Origin: Candidatus Kuenenia stuttgartensis
Lineage (GTDB): Bacteria; Planctomycetota; Planctomycetia; Isosphaerales; Isosphaeraceae
Direction of reading: 5' to 3'
Assembly: GCA_945872325.1 (NCBI GenBank)
Contig: CAMBZY010000143.1
Coordinates: 1 to 7,756 of the forward strand
Length of the DNA: 7,756 bases
Positions 1-6,365 of this stretch are shown here, piece after piece. The position numbers and the translations under genes are program-made. The notes below the pieces were generated by a model. That model was not told the DNA's origin. It searched no databases and worked only from the letters and a program-made list of their open reading frames with translations. Position 1 is the stretch's first letter. Every line of letters begins with the position of its first letter.

Positions 1-1100
1 AGATCAATCGTACAGGCCCATTTTCCAGGGTTTGCGATGCCCGTGAAAAACATGCCTAATGCAATCATTCCAACAGCCAGGAATGGCTGACTGATCCACG
101 ATGATGCCATCGCGGCCAAAGCGCACAAAGTCAATCCAGTACCTGGCAAAAGACATCGGCTCAGCCATTTATTACCTGTCCGTTTCAAGATCAGGTCGAT
201 CAGGAATCCACCTAGCAAACTCCCCAAGACAATTCCCACCAGCGGCATGATCGTCAAATCGCCCGCATTTGTGAGGCTCATCCCTCTACCTTTTTCGAGA
301 TATGTCGGGAACCAGGTGATTAATATGGCATATCCGAACGACTGAAAAAAGGTCTGCGCATTCAATGCCCACATACTTCGCGACTTCAGCATGAGAATGA
401 TCGCTGCACCCGTCGAAAGTCCGGACGAAATCTTTGTTTGATCGTCAACTTCTGTCTTTAATGGTTCCACTGGTTTTGACTGAATCAGGTCAAGTTCGGC
501 ACGATTCACTAACTTGTGCAATCCCGGCTTGTTCCGGAACCAGACCATGAAGAAAATCGACCAGAGAATTGCAACCATTCCATAAATTGAAAAGGTCTGC
601 CGCCAGCCGAAAAGCGTTAATAAACGTGTTGTCAGTAGACTTGCAAGCACGGATCCAGACGACATGCATGAGGTAATGATCGAGCTTGCCATGCCGTGCC
701 GATCAGGTGGAAACCAATCGCGAATGGCCATGATTGTCACAGGAAACAGCCCTGCCTGTGCCACACCTAATGCAACGCGCGAATAATAAAGGGTGGTACT
801 TGAAGGTGAATTGGCGGCAACAATCGTGGCCACGGCCCATAGAATTCCCATCAGACCGAGCCCGAATCTGGTTCCAAGCCGGTTTCCAACCCATCCAGCT
901 GGTAATTGACACCAGAAATAGCCAAGGAAAAACGCGCTATAGATATCGCCCATGGTGATATCTGAGATGGCGAGATCTTTCTGGATGGTCGTCCCAGCCG
1001 GCGAAATACAGACCCTTAAAAGGTAGGAAAGAATTGCCCCACCCGCCAGTGCAGCAAGGATCAGGTAGCGGACTTTGGATGGTTTAAGCGAGGGCTGCAT
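1..1100 (-). CDS. MFS transporter, anion:cation symporter (ACS) family, C-terminus cut by window edge
   Basis: This is an inner-membrane carrier of the major facilitator superfamily. The closest recognisable relatives are ACS members that import sugar acids and other organic anions (hexuronate, D-galactonate, tartrate types). Reading from the ATG at 1098-1100 gives 366 codons with no stop, so the gene continues beyond position 1; with a usual family length of about 420-440 residues, the last helices are missing. Visible signatures are a first helix ending YLLRVCISPA (residues 26-35), SAFFLGYFWCQLPAGW then GNRLGTRFG (55-80), the TM4 block SRVALGVAQAGLFP (107-120), a hydrophilic central loop (about 190-230), and TWFPTYLEKGRGMS after the seventh helix (262-275). 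R29 and R108 sit where ACS carriers keep substrate-binding arginines. L28 and Q115 replace the acidic residues of DgoT-type carriers. It is divergent from the amidohydrolase/lyase operon, which suggests it supplies their substrate. The family call is firm; the substrate is unknown. Confidence 0.9.
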   Translation of the reverse strand, partial: MQPSLKPSKVRYLILAALAGGAILSYLLRVCISPAGTTIQKDLAISDITMGDIYSAFFLGYFWCQLPAGWVGNRLGTRFGLGLMGILWAVATIVAANSPSSTTLYYSRVALGVAQAGLFPVTIMAIRDWFPPDRHGMASSIITSCMSSGSVLASLLTTRLLTLFGWRQTFSIYGMVAILWSIFFMVWFRNKPGLHKLVNRAELDLIQSKPVEPLKTEVDDQTKISSGLSTGAAIILMLKSRSMWALNAQTFFQSFGYAILITWFPTYLEKGRGMSLTNAGDLTIMPLVGIVLGSLLGGFLIDLILKRTGNKWLSRCLLPGTGLTLCALAAMASSWISQPFLAVGMIALGMFFTGIANPGKWACTID

Positions 1101-1285
1101 AGAGGGCTGATTCTTTCAGAGATTATGTACGACACATATTGAGCCATTCCGAATTCTCAGTTCCAAAAGTTCGACATCTGGAATATTGAAACAAAGTCGG
1201 CTATCATTCACAACACAATCCATCAAGAATGTCTGAGATTCATCTTGCAAGTCACCAGAACTCCATTGATTGGGAGGGCCTCGAA
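1101..1285. promoter_or_regulatory. Divergent intergenic region between transporter and amidohydrolase operon
   Basis: About 185 bp separate two divergent start codons, so it should hold promoters in both directions. On the minus strand a CATAAT hexamer (plus 1122-1127) is a possible -10 for the transporter, but I see no good -35 for it. It overlaps a short inverted repeat, TATGT-N5-ACATA (1124-1138), which could be an operator, though arms of five bases are weak evidence. On the plus strand TATCAT (1202-1207) is a possible -10 for the operon, with a poor -35. No terminator or RNA gene is evident. Confidence 0.35.
1272..1278 (+). promoter_or_regulatory. Ribosome binding site deciding the amidohydrolase start
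   Basis: GGGAGGG lies seven bases before the ATG at 1286. The frame is also open upstream to an ATG at 1229, but that codon has only a weak CAAGA before it. The family normally begins directly with the first beta strand (here MLVDIH), so the internal ATG is preferred. Confidence 0.7.
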
Positions 1286-2179
1286 ATGCTAGTCGACATT
1301 CACACAAACCTGATGTGGTATCCCGACCATTATTCCGAAGAGTTCGTGACCTCCTCATGGGCTGCCAAACAAGCCAAAATGCGCTTGACCCCTGATGTTC
1401 ACTGCGACGTAAACGACCAAAGCTGGAAGCACAATTTCGACTGTCGCCCTGAACAACTTTTGGCCGCAACAAGTCAGTGCGACAAGGTGATCGTGTTTGC
1501 CATCCAGGCTCCATTCACAGGCATTTACGGCTCGCAAGAGGCAGTCGCTGAGTTCGCAAAGGCCAACTCCGACCGATTTGAAGGCTGGTGCTCGGTTGAT
1601 CCCAACAATCCAGCCTGTGTCGAACAGCTCGAATATTACGTGAACGACCTTGGCCTGAAGGGTTTGAAGCTCGGCCCTGTTTACCAGAACTTTGATCCGT
1701 CAGACCCGAAGCACCTGCCACTTTTTAAGAAGGCGGAAAGCCTTGGAATCCCGATCAACTGGCATCAGGGCACCTCTTTTGTCAGGCCTGGTCCTCTGAA
1801 ATATTCCAATCCTGTTTTGCTTGAAGATATTGCAGTGGCTTGCCCGGATCTGCGGATGATCATCTCACATATGGGTCATCCATGGGAGACGGAATGCGTC
1901 GTCCTGATACGCAAACACCCGAATCTCTATGCCGACACAAGTGCATTGCATTATCGGCCCTTACGGCATTACCAGGCCTTTATTACGGCTCTGGAATATG
2001 GTGTTGAGCACAAGCTGATCTTTGGATCTGACTTCCCCTCAGCGACCCCGGAGCAAGCGATAGCCGGGCTTTGGAAAGTCAATGAGATCGTCGAAGGAAC
2101 CAAGTTCCCGAGATTTCCTGACGAAGCCATTCATCGAATCATCTACGAAAACTGGAAACAATTCATCCAATTCAACTGA
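1286..2179 (+). CDS. Amidohydrolase-2 family TIM-barrel metal-dependent hydrolase
   Basis: A 297-residue cytoplasmic protein of the amidohydrolase-2 group (COG2159 type). Members include decarboxylases of the ACMSD kind, lactonases and hydratases acting on carboxylic acids or lactones. The barrel is recognisable from strand-end motifs: DIHTN (4-8), KGLKLGPVYQNFDP (125-138), INWHQGT (157-163), IISHMGHPW (192-200) and IFGSDFP (245-251). H6, H160, H195 and D249 match the usual metal and catalytic positions. The second histidine of the HxH motif is Asn (N8), so the metal site is altered or a different ligand is used. The start at 1286 is chosen for its strong Shine-Dalgarno and family alignment; the 1229 ATG would add 19 residues. 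It lies 40 bp upstream of the lyase gene on the same strand, indicating one operon, and is divergent from the ACS transporter. The family is confident; lactonase, decarboxylase or hydratase activity cannot be distinguished. Confidence 0.88.
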   Translation: MLVDIHTNLMWYPDHYSEEFVTSSWAAKQAKMRLTPDVHCDVNDQSWKHNFDCRPEQLLAATSQCDKVIVFAIQAPFTGIYGSQEAVAEFAKANSDRFEGWCSVDPNNPACVEQLEYYVNDLGLKGLKLGPVYQNFDPSDPKHLPLFKKAESLGIPINWHQGTSFVRPGPLKYSNPVLLEDIAVACPDLRMIISHMGHPWETECVVLIRKHPNLYADTSALHYRPLRHYQAFITALEYGVEHKLIFGSDFPSATPEQAIAGLWKVNEIVEGTKFPRFPDEAIHRIIYENWKQFIQFN

Positions 2180-2219
2180 ACCCATAATTCAGGCAAGTCA
2201 TCAGAGGGAACCTAAGTCC

Positions 2220-3134
2220 ATGTCGTTTAACCTCTCCCAGCTCGATACTGTCCAACTCGTGCCTCTCACTCCGTTTTCGGCAGACGGCACTACGATTCTG
2301 ACCGACCAGTTGGCAGCATTTGCAAGGTGGCAATACGACACCGGTATGAGAGTCTTTATTCCCGGCGCTGGCACGGGTGAATTTCACTCACTTTCTGCTG
2401 AAGAGGTCGTTACCTGCATTTCCACAGTGCGTTCCGCCGTGGGCGACGATGCGGTTGTGATCGCTCCGATCGGTATGGGGATCGGCCATTCGATTGCGAT
2501 CGGAACGAAAGCGATCGACGCCGGCGCAGACGCCTTTCTGGTCATGTCTCCCATCCACCCTTACCTTTGCGACACTGGCCTGAGGGAATATTTCCAAACC
2601 CTTATGGATGCACTTCCTCTGCCATTTCTCGCTTATAAAAAAGGGCCTGCACCAAGCGATGAACTGCTGGCAGAACTGGCGGAAACCGGTCGCCTGGTGG
2701 GTGTGAAATATGCGGTGAATGAAGTCGATTCCGTGACCCGATTTATCCAAAAGAATCTGGGGAAAGTCGGAGTTTATTGTGGAACCGCCGAACGGTTCGC
2801 TCCTTTCTTTCATTTGGCGGGTGCCACGGGCTATACATCTGGAGCAGGGAATATTTGCCCTCGACTCACTCTTGCCATGCATTCAGCCCTCAATCAAGGC
2901 GATTATGCACTTGCTATGGACTACCTGAAAATCATCCGCCCCATTGAAGATTACCGCGCCCGTGCTGGTGATTCCTATAATATCAGCATGCTCAAAGTTG
3001 CAATCAAAAGGATCGGCTACGACTTCGGCCCAGTGCGGCCTCCGCAACGTCAATTGACTGCCGCAGAAGCCGCTGAGGTCCAACGAATCATTGAGCCAAT
3101 TCTGATCGCTGAGTCAAAGCTGGGAAACAGCTGA
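2220..3134 (+). CDS. Dihydrodipicolinate synthase-superfamily lyase, 5-dehydro-4-deoxyglucarate dehydratase-like
   Basis: A 304-residue class I (Schiff-base) aldolase/dehydratase of the DapA/NanA superfamily. The expected catalytic residues are present: the Schiff-base lysine K163 in VGVKYAVNE (160-168) and the general acid/base tyrosine Y139 in FLAYKKG (136-142). The substrate-carboxylate loop reads GAGTGEF (49-55), the form seen in 5-dehydro-4-deoxyglucarate dehydratases, rather than the GTTGE of biosynthetic DapA. The C-terminal block GPVRPPQRQLT (270-280) is also typical of that dehydratase group. Its general role would be decarboxylating dehydration or retro-aldol cleavage of a 2-keto-3-deoxy sugar acid. 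The ATG at 2220 follows AGAGGG (2203-2208). A longer open frame from 2082 overlaps the upstream gene and has no homologous character. It is co-transcribed with the amidohydrolase and followed by a terminator hairpin. Biosynthetic DapA is unlikely given the motifs and catabolic neighbours; the exact substrate is uncertain. Confidence 0.88.
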   Translation: MSFNLSQLDTVQLVPLTPFSADGTTILTDQLAAFARWQYDTGMRVFIPGAGTGEFHSLSAEEVVTCISTVRSAVGDDAVVIAPIGMGIGHSIAIGTKAIDAGADAFLVMSPIHPYLCDTGLREYFQTLMDALPLPFLAYKKGPAPSDELLAELAETGRLVGVKYAVNEVDSVTRFIQKNLGKVGVYCGTAERFAPFFHLAGATGYTSGAGNICPRLTLAMHSALNQGDYALAMDYLKIIRPIEDYRARAGDSYNISMLKVAIKRIGYDFGPVRPPQRQLTAAEAAEVQRIIEPILIAESKLGNS

Positions 3135-3148
3135 TTTCCCAATATTTT
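3121..3148 (+). terminator. Intrinsic terminator of the amidohydrolase-lyase operon
   Basis: TGGGAAA (3121-3127) and TTTCCCA (3135-3141) form a perfect 7-bp stem around the 7-base loop CAGCTGA, followed by ATATTTT (3142-3148). The lyase stop codon TGA (3132-3134) lies inside the loop, so the hairpin starts within the last codons. Read on the minus strand the stem is followed by GCTTTG, with no T-run, so it should terminate mainly the plus-strand operon. The stem is short and has only three G-C pairs, so efficiency is uncertain. Confidence 0.6.
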
Positions 3149-4034
3149 AGCTGCCAGACAGATATTGCCTGCCAATCTTGGCCGCCACGGTACCCGATCC
3201 ATAATAGCCAATCGAAATCTGGCCAACATGGGTTAAAATATCGTAAGCTCGCCATCTGCTCCAACCGTAATCAGACTCCATCCAGAGTGCCAGCAAGGCA
3301 TAAGCCTGAGCGATGGAACGCTCCATCGGATTGCCGCTGACGATTGTCATAATCTCATCGGGCGTTTCCACTCTCGGCCAACTCAGCTTCAAGCCTTTGA
3401 CCAAGCTCACGGTGATGGTGGTTTCACCAGCCATTTCCAAGCCTGTGGCCGATAATTCACCGTGCCCCATGGCGGCGTGCAGGTCGCCCAGATACAGCAA
3501 CCCGCCTGGTACAAAAACAGGCAGATAGAGCGTATTTCCAGGGCAGACCTCCAAAATATCGAGATTTCCCCCATGAGGGCCAGCAGGTCCTGTGGTCGGG
3601 CAGCCCCAGTCGGGTGCAGTCCCGATACATCCAATCATCGGCTTAAATGGAATCGTGATGGATTCACTCCAATAAATCAGGCCGTCCTTAATCTCGCTCA
3701 CATGCGTTCCATGAGGGCAGTCGGTTCCGAGCCATTCGCAAAGCTGTTTGGGGTCAGCCGTTCGGGTTGCACACTGGCCATCGGTCGATCGAATTTCGTG
3801 AATCTGAACTGCCAGAGAGTCGCCAGGTTCAGCTCCTTCAACAAAAATCGGTCCGGTCATCGGATTGCTGTAAGGCATTTTCACCTTATCCCGACGATCG
3901 TCGTTGGTACGGATCTGGCCTGTCAAAGCATCTTCCGAAGCGACAACCAGAGTCTCTCCCGACTGGATTCGCAAGCGAGGCTCATGAAACCGGCTAAACT
4001 CGTACTGAAGTGGACCAATTCCAAGCTTTTTCAT
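3147..4034 (-). CDS. Acetamidase/formamidase family protein
   Basis: A 295-residue protein of the FmdA/AmdA family, which hydrolyses short amides (formamide, acetamide) to ammonia and the acid. Recognisable family blocks are TGPIFVEGAEPGDSLAV (60-76), PMIGCIGTAP (132-141), GPHGGNLDI (152-160) and YLGDLHAAMGHGELSATGLE (181-200). The last block contains D184, H186, H191 and E193, a likely metal or active-site cluster by family analogy. There is no signal peptide, so it should be cytoplasmic. It belongs to the short class (about 300 residues) rather than the roughly 400-residue methylotroph formamidases. The ATG at 4032-4034 has AGGG nine bases upstream on its strand. It is convergent with the lyase gene, with only 12 bp between the stop codons, and divergent from the Tat hydrolase. 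Whether it acts on free small amides or an amide intermediate of the neighbouring pathway is unknown; many short members have no proven substrate. Confidence 0.88.
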   Translation of the reverse strand: MKKLGIGPLQYEFSRFHEPRLRIQSGETLVVASEDALTGQIRTNDDRRDKVKMPYSNPMTGPIFVEGAEPGDSLAVQIHEIRSTDGQCATRTADPKQLCEWLGTDCPHGTHVSEIKDGLIYWSESITIPFKPMIGCIGTAPDWGCPTTGPAGPHGGNLDILEVCPGNTLYLPVFVPGGLLYLGDLHAAMGHGELSATGLEMAGETTITVSLVKGLKLSWPRVETPDEIMTIVSGNPMERSIAQAYALLALWMESDYGWSRWRAYDILTHVGQISIGYYGSGTVAAKIGRQYLSGS

Positions 4035-4250
4035 CTGGTGGAACCCTGTTTCGGTACGAATATGAGTCGATGTCTCACTCTGATCTGTCGTTTACAGAAT
4101 CATAACCTCTAACCGAACAAAATTCGACACGGAATTTATTTTTTAACCAGTCCCTTTTATTCTGGCATCACGCTCTCGTTTAAGGCATCATAATTGCTAG
4201 ATGCTGATAGAGAATCAGAACAAGCGTACTGCATAAACTGGAGCCGACCG
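4035..4250. promoter_or_regulatory. Divergent intergenic region between acetamidase and Tat hydrolase
   Basis: This 216-bp A/T-rich stretch separates two divergent starts. It holds a perfect 6-bp inverted repeat, AAATTC-N6-GAATTT (4120-4137), and a direct repeat GGCATCA at 4164-4170 and 4184-4190, spaced 20 bp, about two helical turns. Either could be a regulator site, but both are short enough to occur by chance. Possible -10 hexamers are CATAAT on the plus strand (4189-4194) and TATGAT on the minus strand (plus 4099-4104). Neither has a convincing -35. I see no small gene or RNA here. Confidence 0.35.
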
Positions 4251-6230
4251 ATGAGCCACCCCACCCGACGCGATCTACTCAAGATCGGAGCAGCCTCAGT
4301 ATTTAGCTTGGGGGCAGGGCTTGAATCTCATCCAGATCTCCATGAACAAATTCTCCAATTGGCATCAGAGTTTGAAGCCAAGCGTCGAGACCGATTTTCC
4401 AAAGTACAAAATCCAACAGACTTATCCGTTCTTCAGTCTGAACTTCGCCAATCATTTCTGAAACTTCTTAAAGGCTTACCTTCTCGGTCTGGTTCAGTCC
4501 CTGTAAAACAGACCGGCGAAATTCCTGGCGATGACTATTCCATTAAGAAAGTCGTCTACGAGAGTTTTCCAGGATATCACGTCACCGCTTTGTTATACGT
4601 GCCCAATCGACTCAAAGGGCCCGCTCCGGCTATGATCAGCCCGAGCGGACACACCCATATTGGCAAGGCTTATCAGGAACATCAAATCCTGCATGGAAAT
4701 CTGGCGAAACGCGGTTTTATTGTATTAGCGTATGATCCAGTCGGTCAGGCTGAAAGAAGCCAGTTCTGGAACGCTGACCAGCGTAAGACAAAATACAATC
4801 TGGGATGCGGCGAACACGCAGTTCTGGGCAATGCGCTGGAGTTGCTGGGCACGAATCTGGCCAGATATCGAATTTGGGATGGAATTCGTGGCCTTGATTA
4901 TCTGGCAAGTCTACCTGAGGTGGATCAAAAGCGCATGGGTTGTGCAGGCCATTCCGGTGGAGGCACCCTCACAGCTTATCTTACGGCTTTGGATTCGCGA
5001 ATTTCAGCCTCTGCCATTTGCGGATATATCACCACTTTACCGAAACGTATGGGGAACAGAATTCAGGAAGATCCATCGTCTGACCCGGAACAGGATATTT
5101 TCGGAATGGTCAGCCATGGGATCGATCACTCGGGATTGCTGGCTATGTGTGCCCCAAGGCCGACTTTGATTGGTGCTTCTGTCAAAGATTTCTTCCCGAT
5201 CGAGGGGACTCGGAATTCCTATGCAGAAGCGAAACATCTCTATGAAGCGGCCGGTCACGGGGACCGCATTTCCATGGTGGAAGCACCGTTTCGACACAGC
5301 CTTTCCCAGCCATTGCGTGAGGCGATTTATGGCTGGTTCAGCCGTTGGCTGGCTAACGAGACGAACCCTGATATTTCAGAAAAACCGATCAAAGAAATTC
5401 CTTTGAAGGATCTACAGGTCTGTAAAGACGGTCAAGTTCAGGTCACATTTCAATCGAGACACCTCTTCGATGTCGCACTTGATGAATTCCGAAAAACTCC
5501 GGAATCTGCCAAAAAAACCTTGAGTCAGGCGATACATTTGAACATCGGTTCGGCTGATCCATATATTCCAGACGTTACTGATAAAAATCCAAAGCCCAAA
5601 TCCTGGGTGATTTGCATCAATGGCAACGAAACCCCTGACTGGCGTGAATCCAAAGAGTTTATCGAAACTTTGAATCGGGCAGGGCATGGACTGATTTTCC
5701 TCGACCCTCGTGGTGTCGGGAACCGACGTGTGAAGCTCGCAGTCAAAGGCCGTGATTATAGCGATCCGATATCGTCTGTAGAAGCAAATCTAGCGTATAA
5801 TGCATTCCTTGTGGGCGAAACATTGGTCGGCATGCGAACGGCAGATGTAATCGCGGCAGTACGTCAAATCATGAAACGCAATCAGCCAGAAAAAGTCATT
5901 CTCTGTGGTCGAAAAGATTCCGGTCTGATCGCTCTCATGGCGGCTTCGATTGAGCCTATGATTTCCGGCGTGGCTGTTGAAGAAATCCCTCAAAGTTTCA
6001 TGAGCCTGCTTTCCGAATCTGCCCAACCACTCAATGCAGCCAGTATTGTACCTGGACTGCTTGCTGATTTCGGTGATATCCCTGAGATCCTGGATACGGT
6101 TTCGCCCAGAAAAACACTGATCTCGAAGACTTCTGTGAAGTTGAATCCGAAATCCGCTGGATCAGTCAGAATCGAAAACCACAAATTCTCGACAAATCCA
6201 AATCTCATCATGGACTGGCTAAAGTCATGA
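4251..6230 (+). CDS. Tat-exported acetylxylan-esterase-like hydrolase with two alpha/beta-hydrolase units
   Basis: A 659-residue protein. The N-terminus MSHPTRRDLLKIGAASVFSL carries a twin-arginine motif (TRRDLLK, residues 5-11) before a hydrophobic stretch, so export in folded form is expected; no clear AxA cleavage site follows. The first hydrolase unit (about 95-370) resembles acetylxylan-esterase-like enzymes: PGYHVTALLYVPN (107-119), LAYDPVGQAER (159-169), nucleophile elbow GHSGG with S235, probable acid D313 in KDFFP and base H349 in FRHS. The second unit (about 450-659) repeats the fold pattern with LIFLDPRGVGNRR (481-493), but its elbow reads GRKDS (553-557), with Lys at the nucleophile position. 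Only the first unit should be catalytic, on an ester, perhaps an acetylated polysaccharide. The ATG at 4251 is chosen over a TTG at 4194 because the Tat signal starts there and GGAG (4240-4243) precedes it by seven bases. It is followed by a separately promoted cytochrome-type gene. The natural ester is unknown. Confidence 0.87.
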   Translation: MSHPTRRDLLKIGAASVFSLGAGLESHPDLHEQILQLASEFEAKRRDRFSKVQNPTDLSVLQSELRQSFLKLLKGLPSRSGSVPVKQTGEIPGDDYSIKKVVYESFPGYHVTALLYVPNRLKGPAPAMISPSGHTHIGKAYQEHQILHGNLAKRGFIVLAYDPVGQAERSQFWNADQRKTKYNLGCGEHAVLGNALELLGTNLARYRIWDGIRGLDYLASLPEVDQKRMGCAGHSGGGTLTAYLTALDSRISASAICGYITTLPKRMGNRIQEDPSSDPEQDIFGMVSHGIDHSGLLAMCAPRPTLIGASVKDFFPIEGTRNSYAEAKHLYEAAGHGDRISMVEAPFRHSLSQPLREAIYGWFSRWLANETNPDISEKPIKEIPLKDLQVCKDGQVQVTFQSRHLFDVALDEFRKTPESAKKTLSQAIHLNIGSADPYIPDVTDKNPKPKSWVICINGNETPDWRESKEFIETLNRAGHGLIFLDPRGVGNRRVKLAVKGRDYSDPISSVEANLAYNAFLVGETLVGMRTADVIAAVRQIMKRNQPEKVILCGRKDSGLIALMAASIEPMISGVAVEEIPQSFMSLLSESAQPLNAASIVPGLLADFGDIPEILDTVSPRKTLISKTSVKLNPKSAGSVRIENHKFSTNPNLIMDWLKS

Positions 6231-6273
6231 AACTATCGCTGAAATTGCTTACAGGATCTAATCTTAAATCTAC

Positions 6274-6302
6274 TGGACAACGACTCAATGGTAACCTATA
6301 AT
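6274..6302 (+). promoter_or_regulatory. Sigma-70-type promoter for the PSCyt1/DUF1549 gene
   Basis: TGGACA (6274-6279) matches the -35 consensus at five of six bases. It is separated by exactly 17 bp from a perfect TATAAT (6297-6302). Transcription would begin near 6309, leaving an untranslated leader of about 57 bases before the ATG at 6366. It lies in the only intergenic space upstream of that gene, so it implies transcription independent of the Tat hydrolase. This is the best promoter in the window. Confidence 0.7.
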
Positions 6303-6350
6303 CAAATTTAAGTGCCAGTCAGCGAGCTTGCCGTTCAGAATTCTGGGAGT

Positions 6351-6357
6351 GAGAGGG
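6351..6357 (+). promoter_or_regulatory. Ribosome binding site for the PSCyt1/DUF1549 gene
   Basis: GAGAGGG lies eight bases before the ATG at 6366. A second in-frame ATG at 6414 would give a more compact signal peptide but has only AAAGAA-like sequence at a poor distance upstream, so 6366 is preferred. Confidence 0.6.
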
Positions 6358-6365
6358 CTTTTCGG

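Noticed and set aside
1124..1138. TATGT-N5-ACATA as a definite operator
   Set aside because: Five-base arms in a region of this size are not significant on their own, and no regulator gene is visible to support a binding-site assignment. It is kept only as a note in the intergenic entry.
2082..2219. Upstream extension of the lyase frame beginning at ATG 2082
   Set aside because: It overlaps the end of the amidohydrolase gene by about 100 bases, has low-complexity content and no family similarity. The ATG at 2220 has a ribosome site and begins directly with the family sequence.
3462..4112. 216-codon plus-strand open frame opposite the acetamidase
   Set aside because: It lies almost entirely antisense to a clearly recognised family protein, and its translation shows no domain-like motifs.
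4164..4190. GGCATCA direct repeat at 20-bp spacing as an activator site
   Set aside because: Two copies of a 7-mer with no matching known regulator and no aligned promoter are too weak to call.
4194..4250. TTG start at 4194 adding 19 residues to the hydrolase
   Set aside because: It would bury the twin-arginine signal behind an unrelated polar segment. ATG 4251 has GGAG at good spacing and begins the Tat signal.
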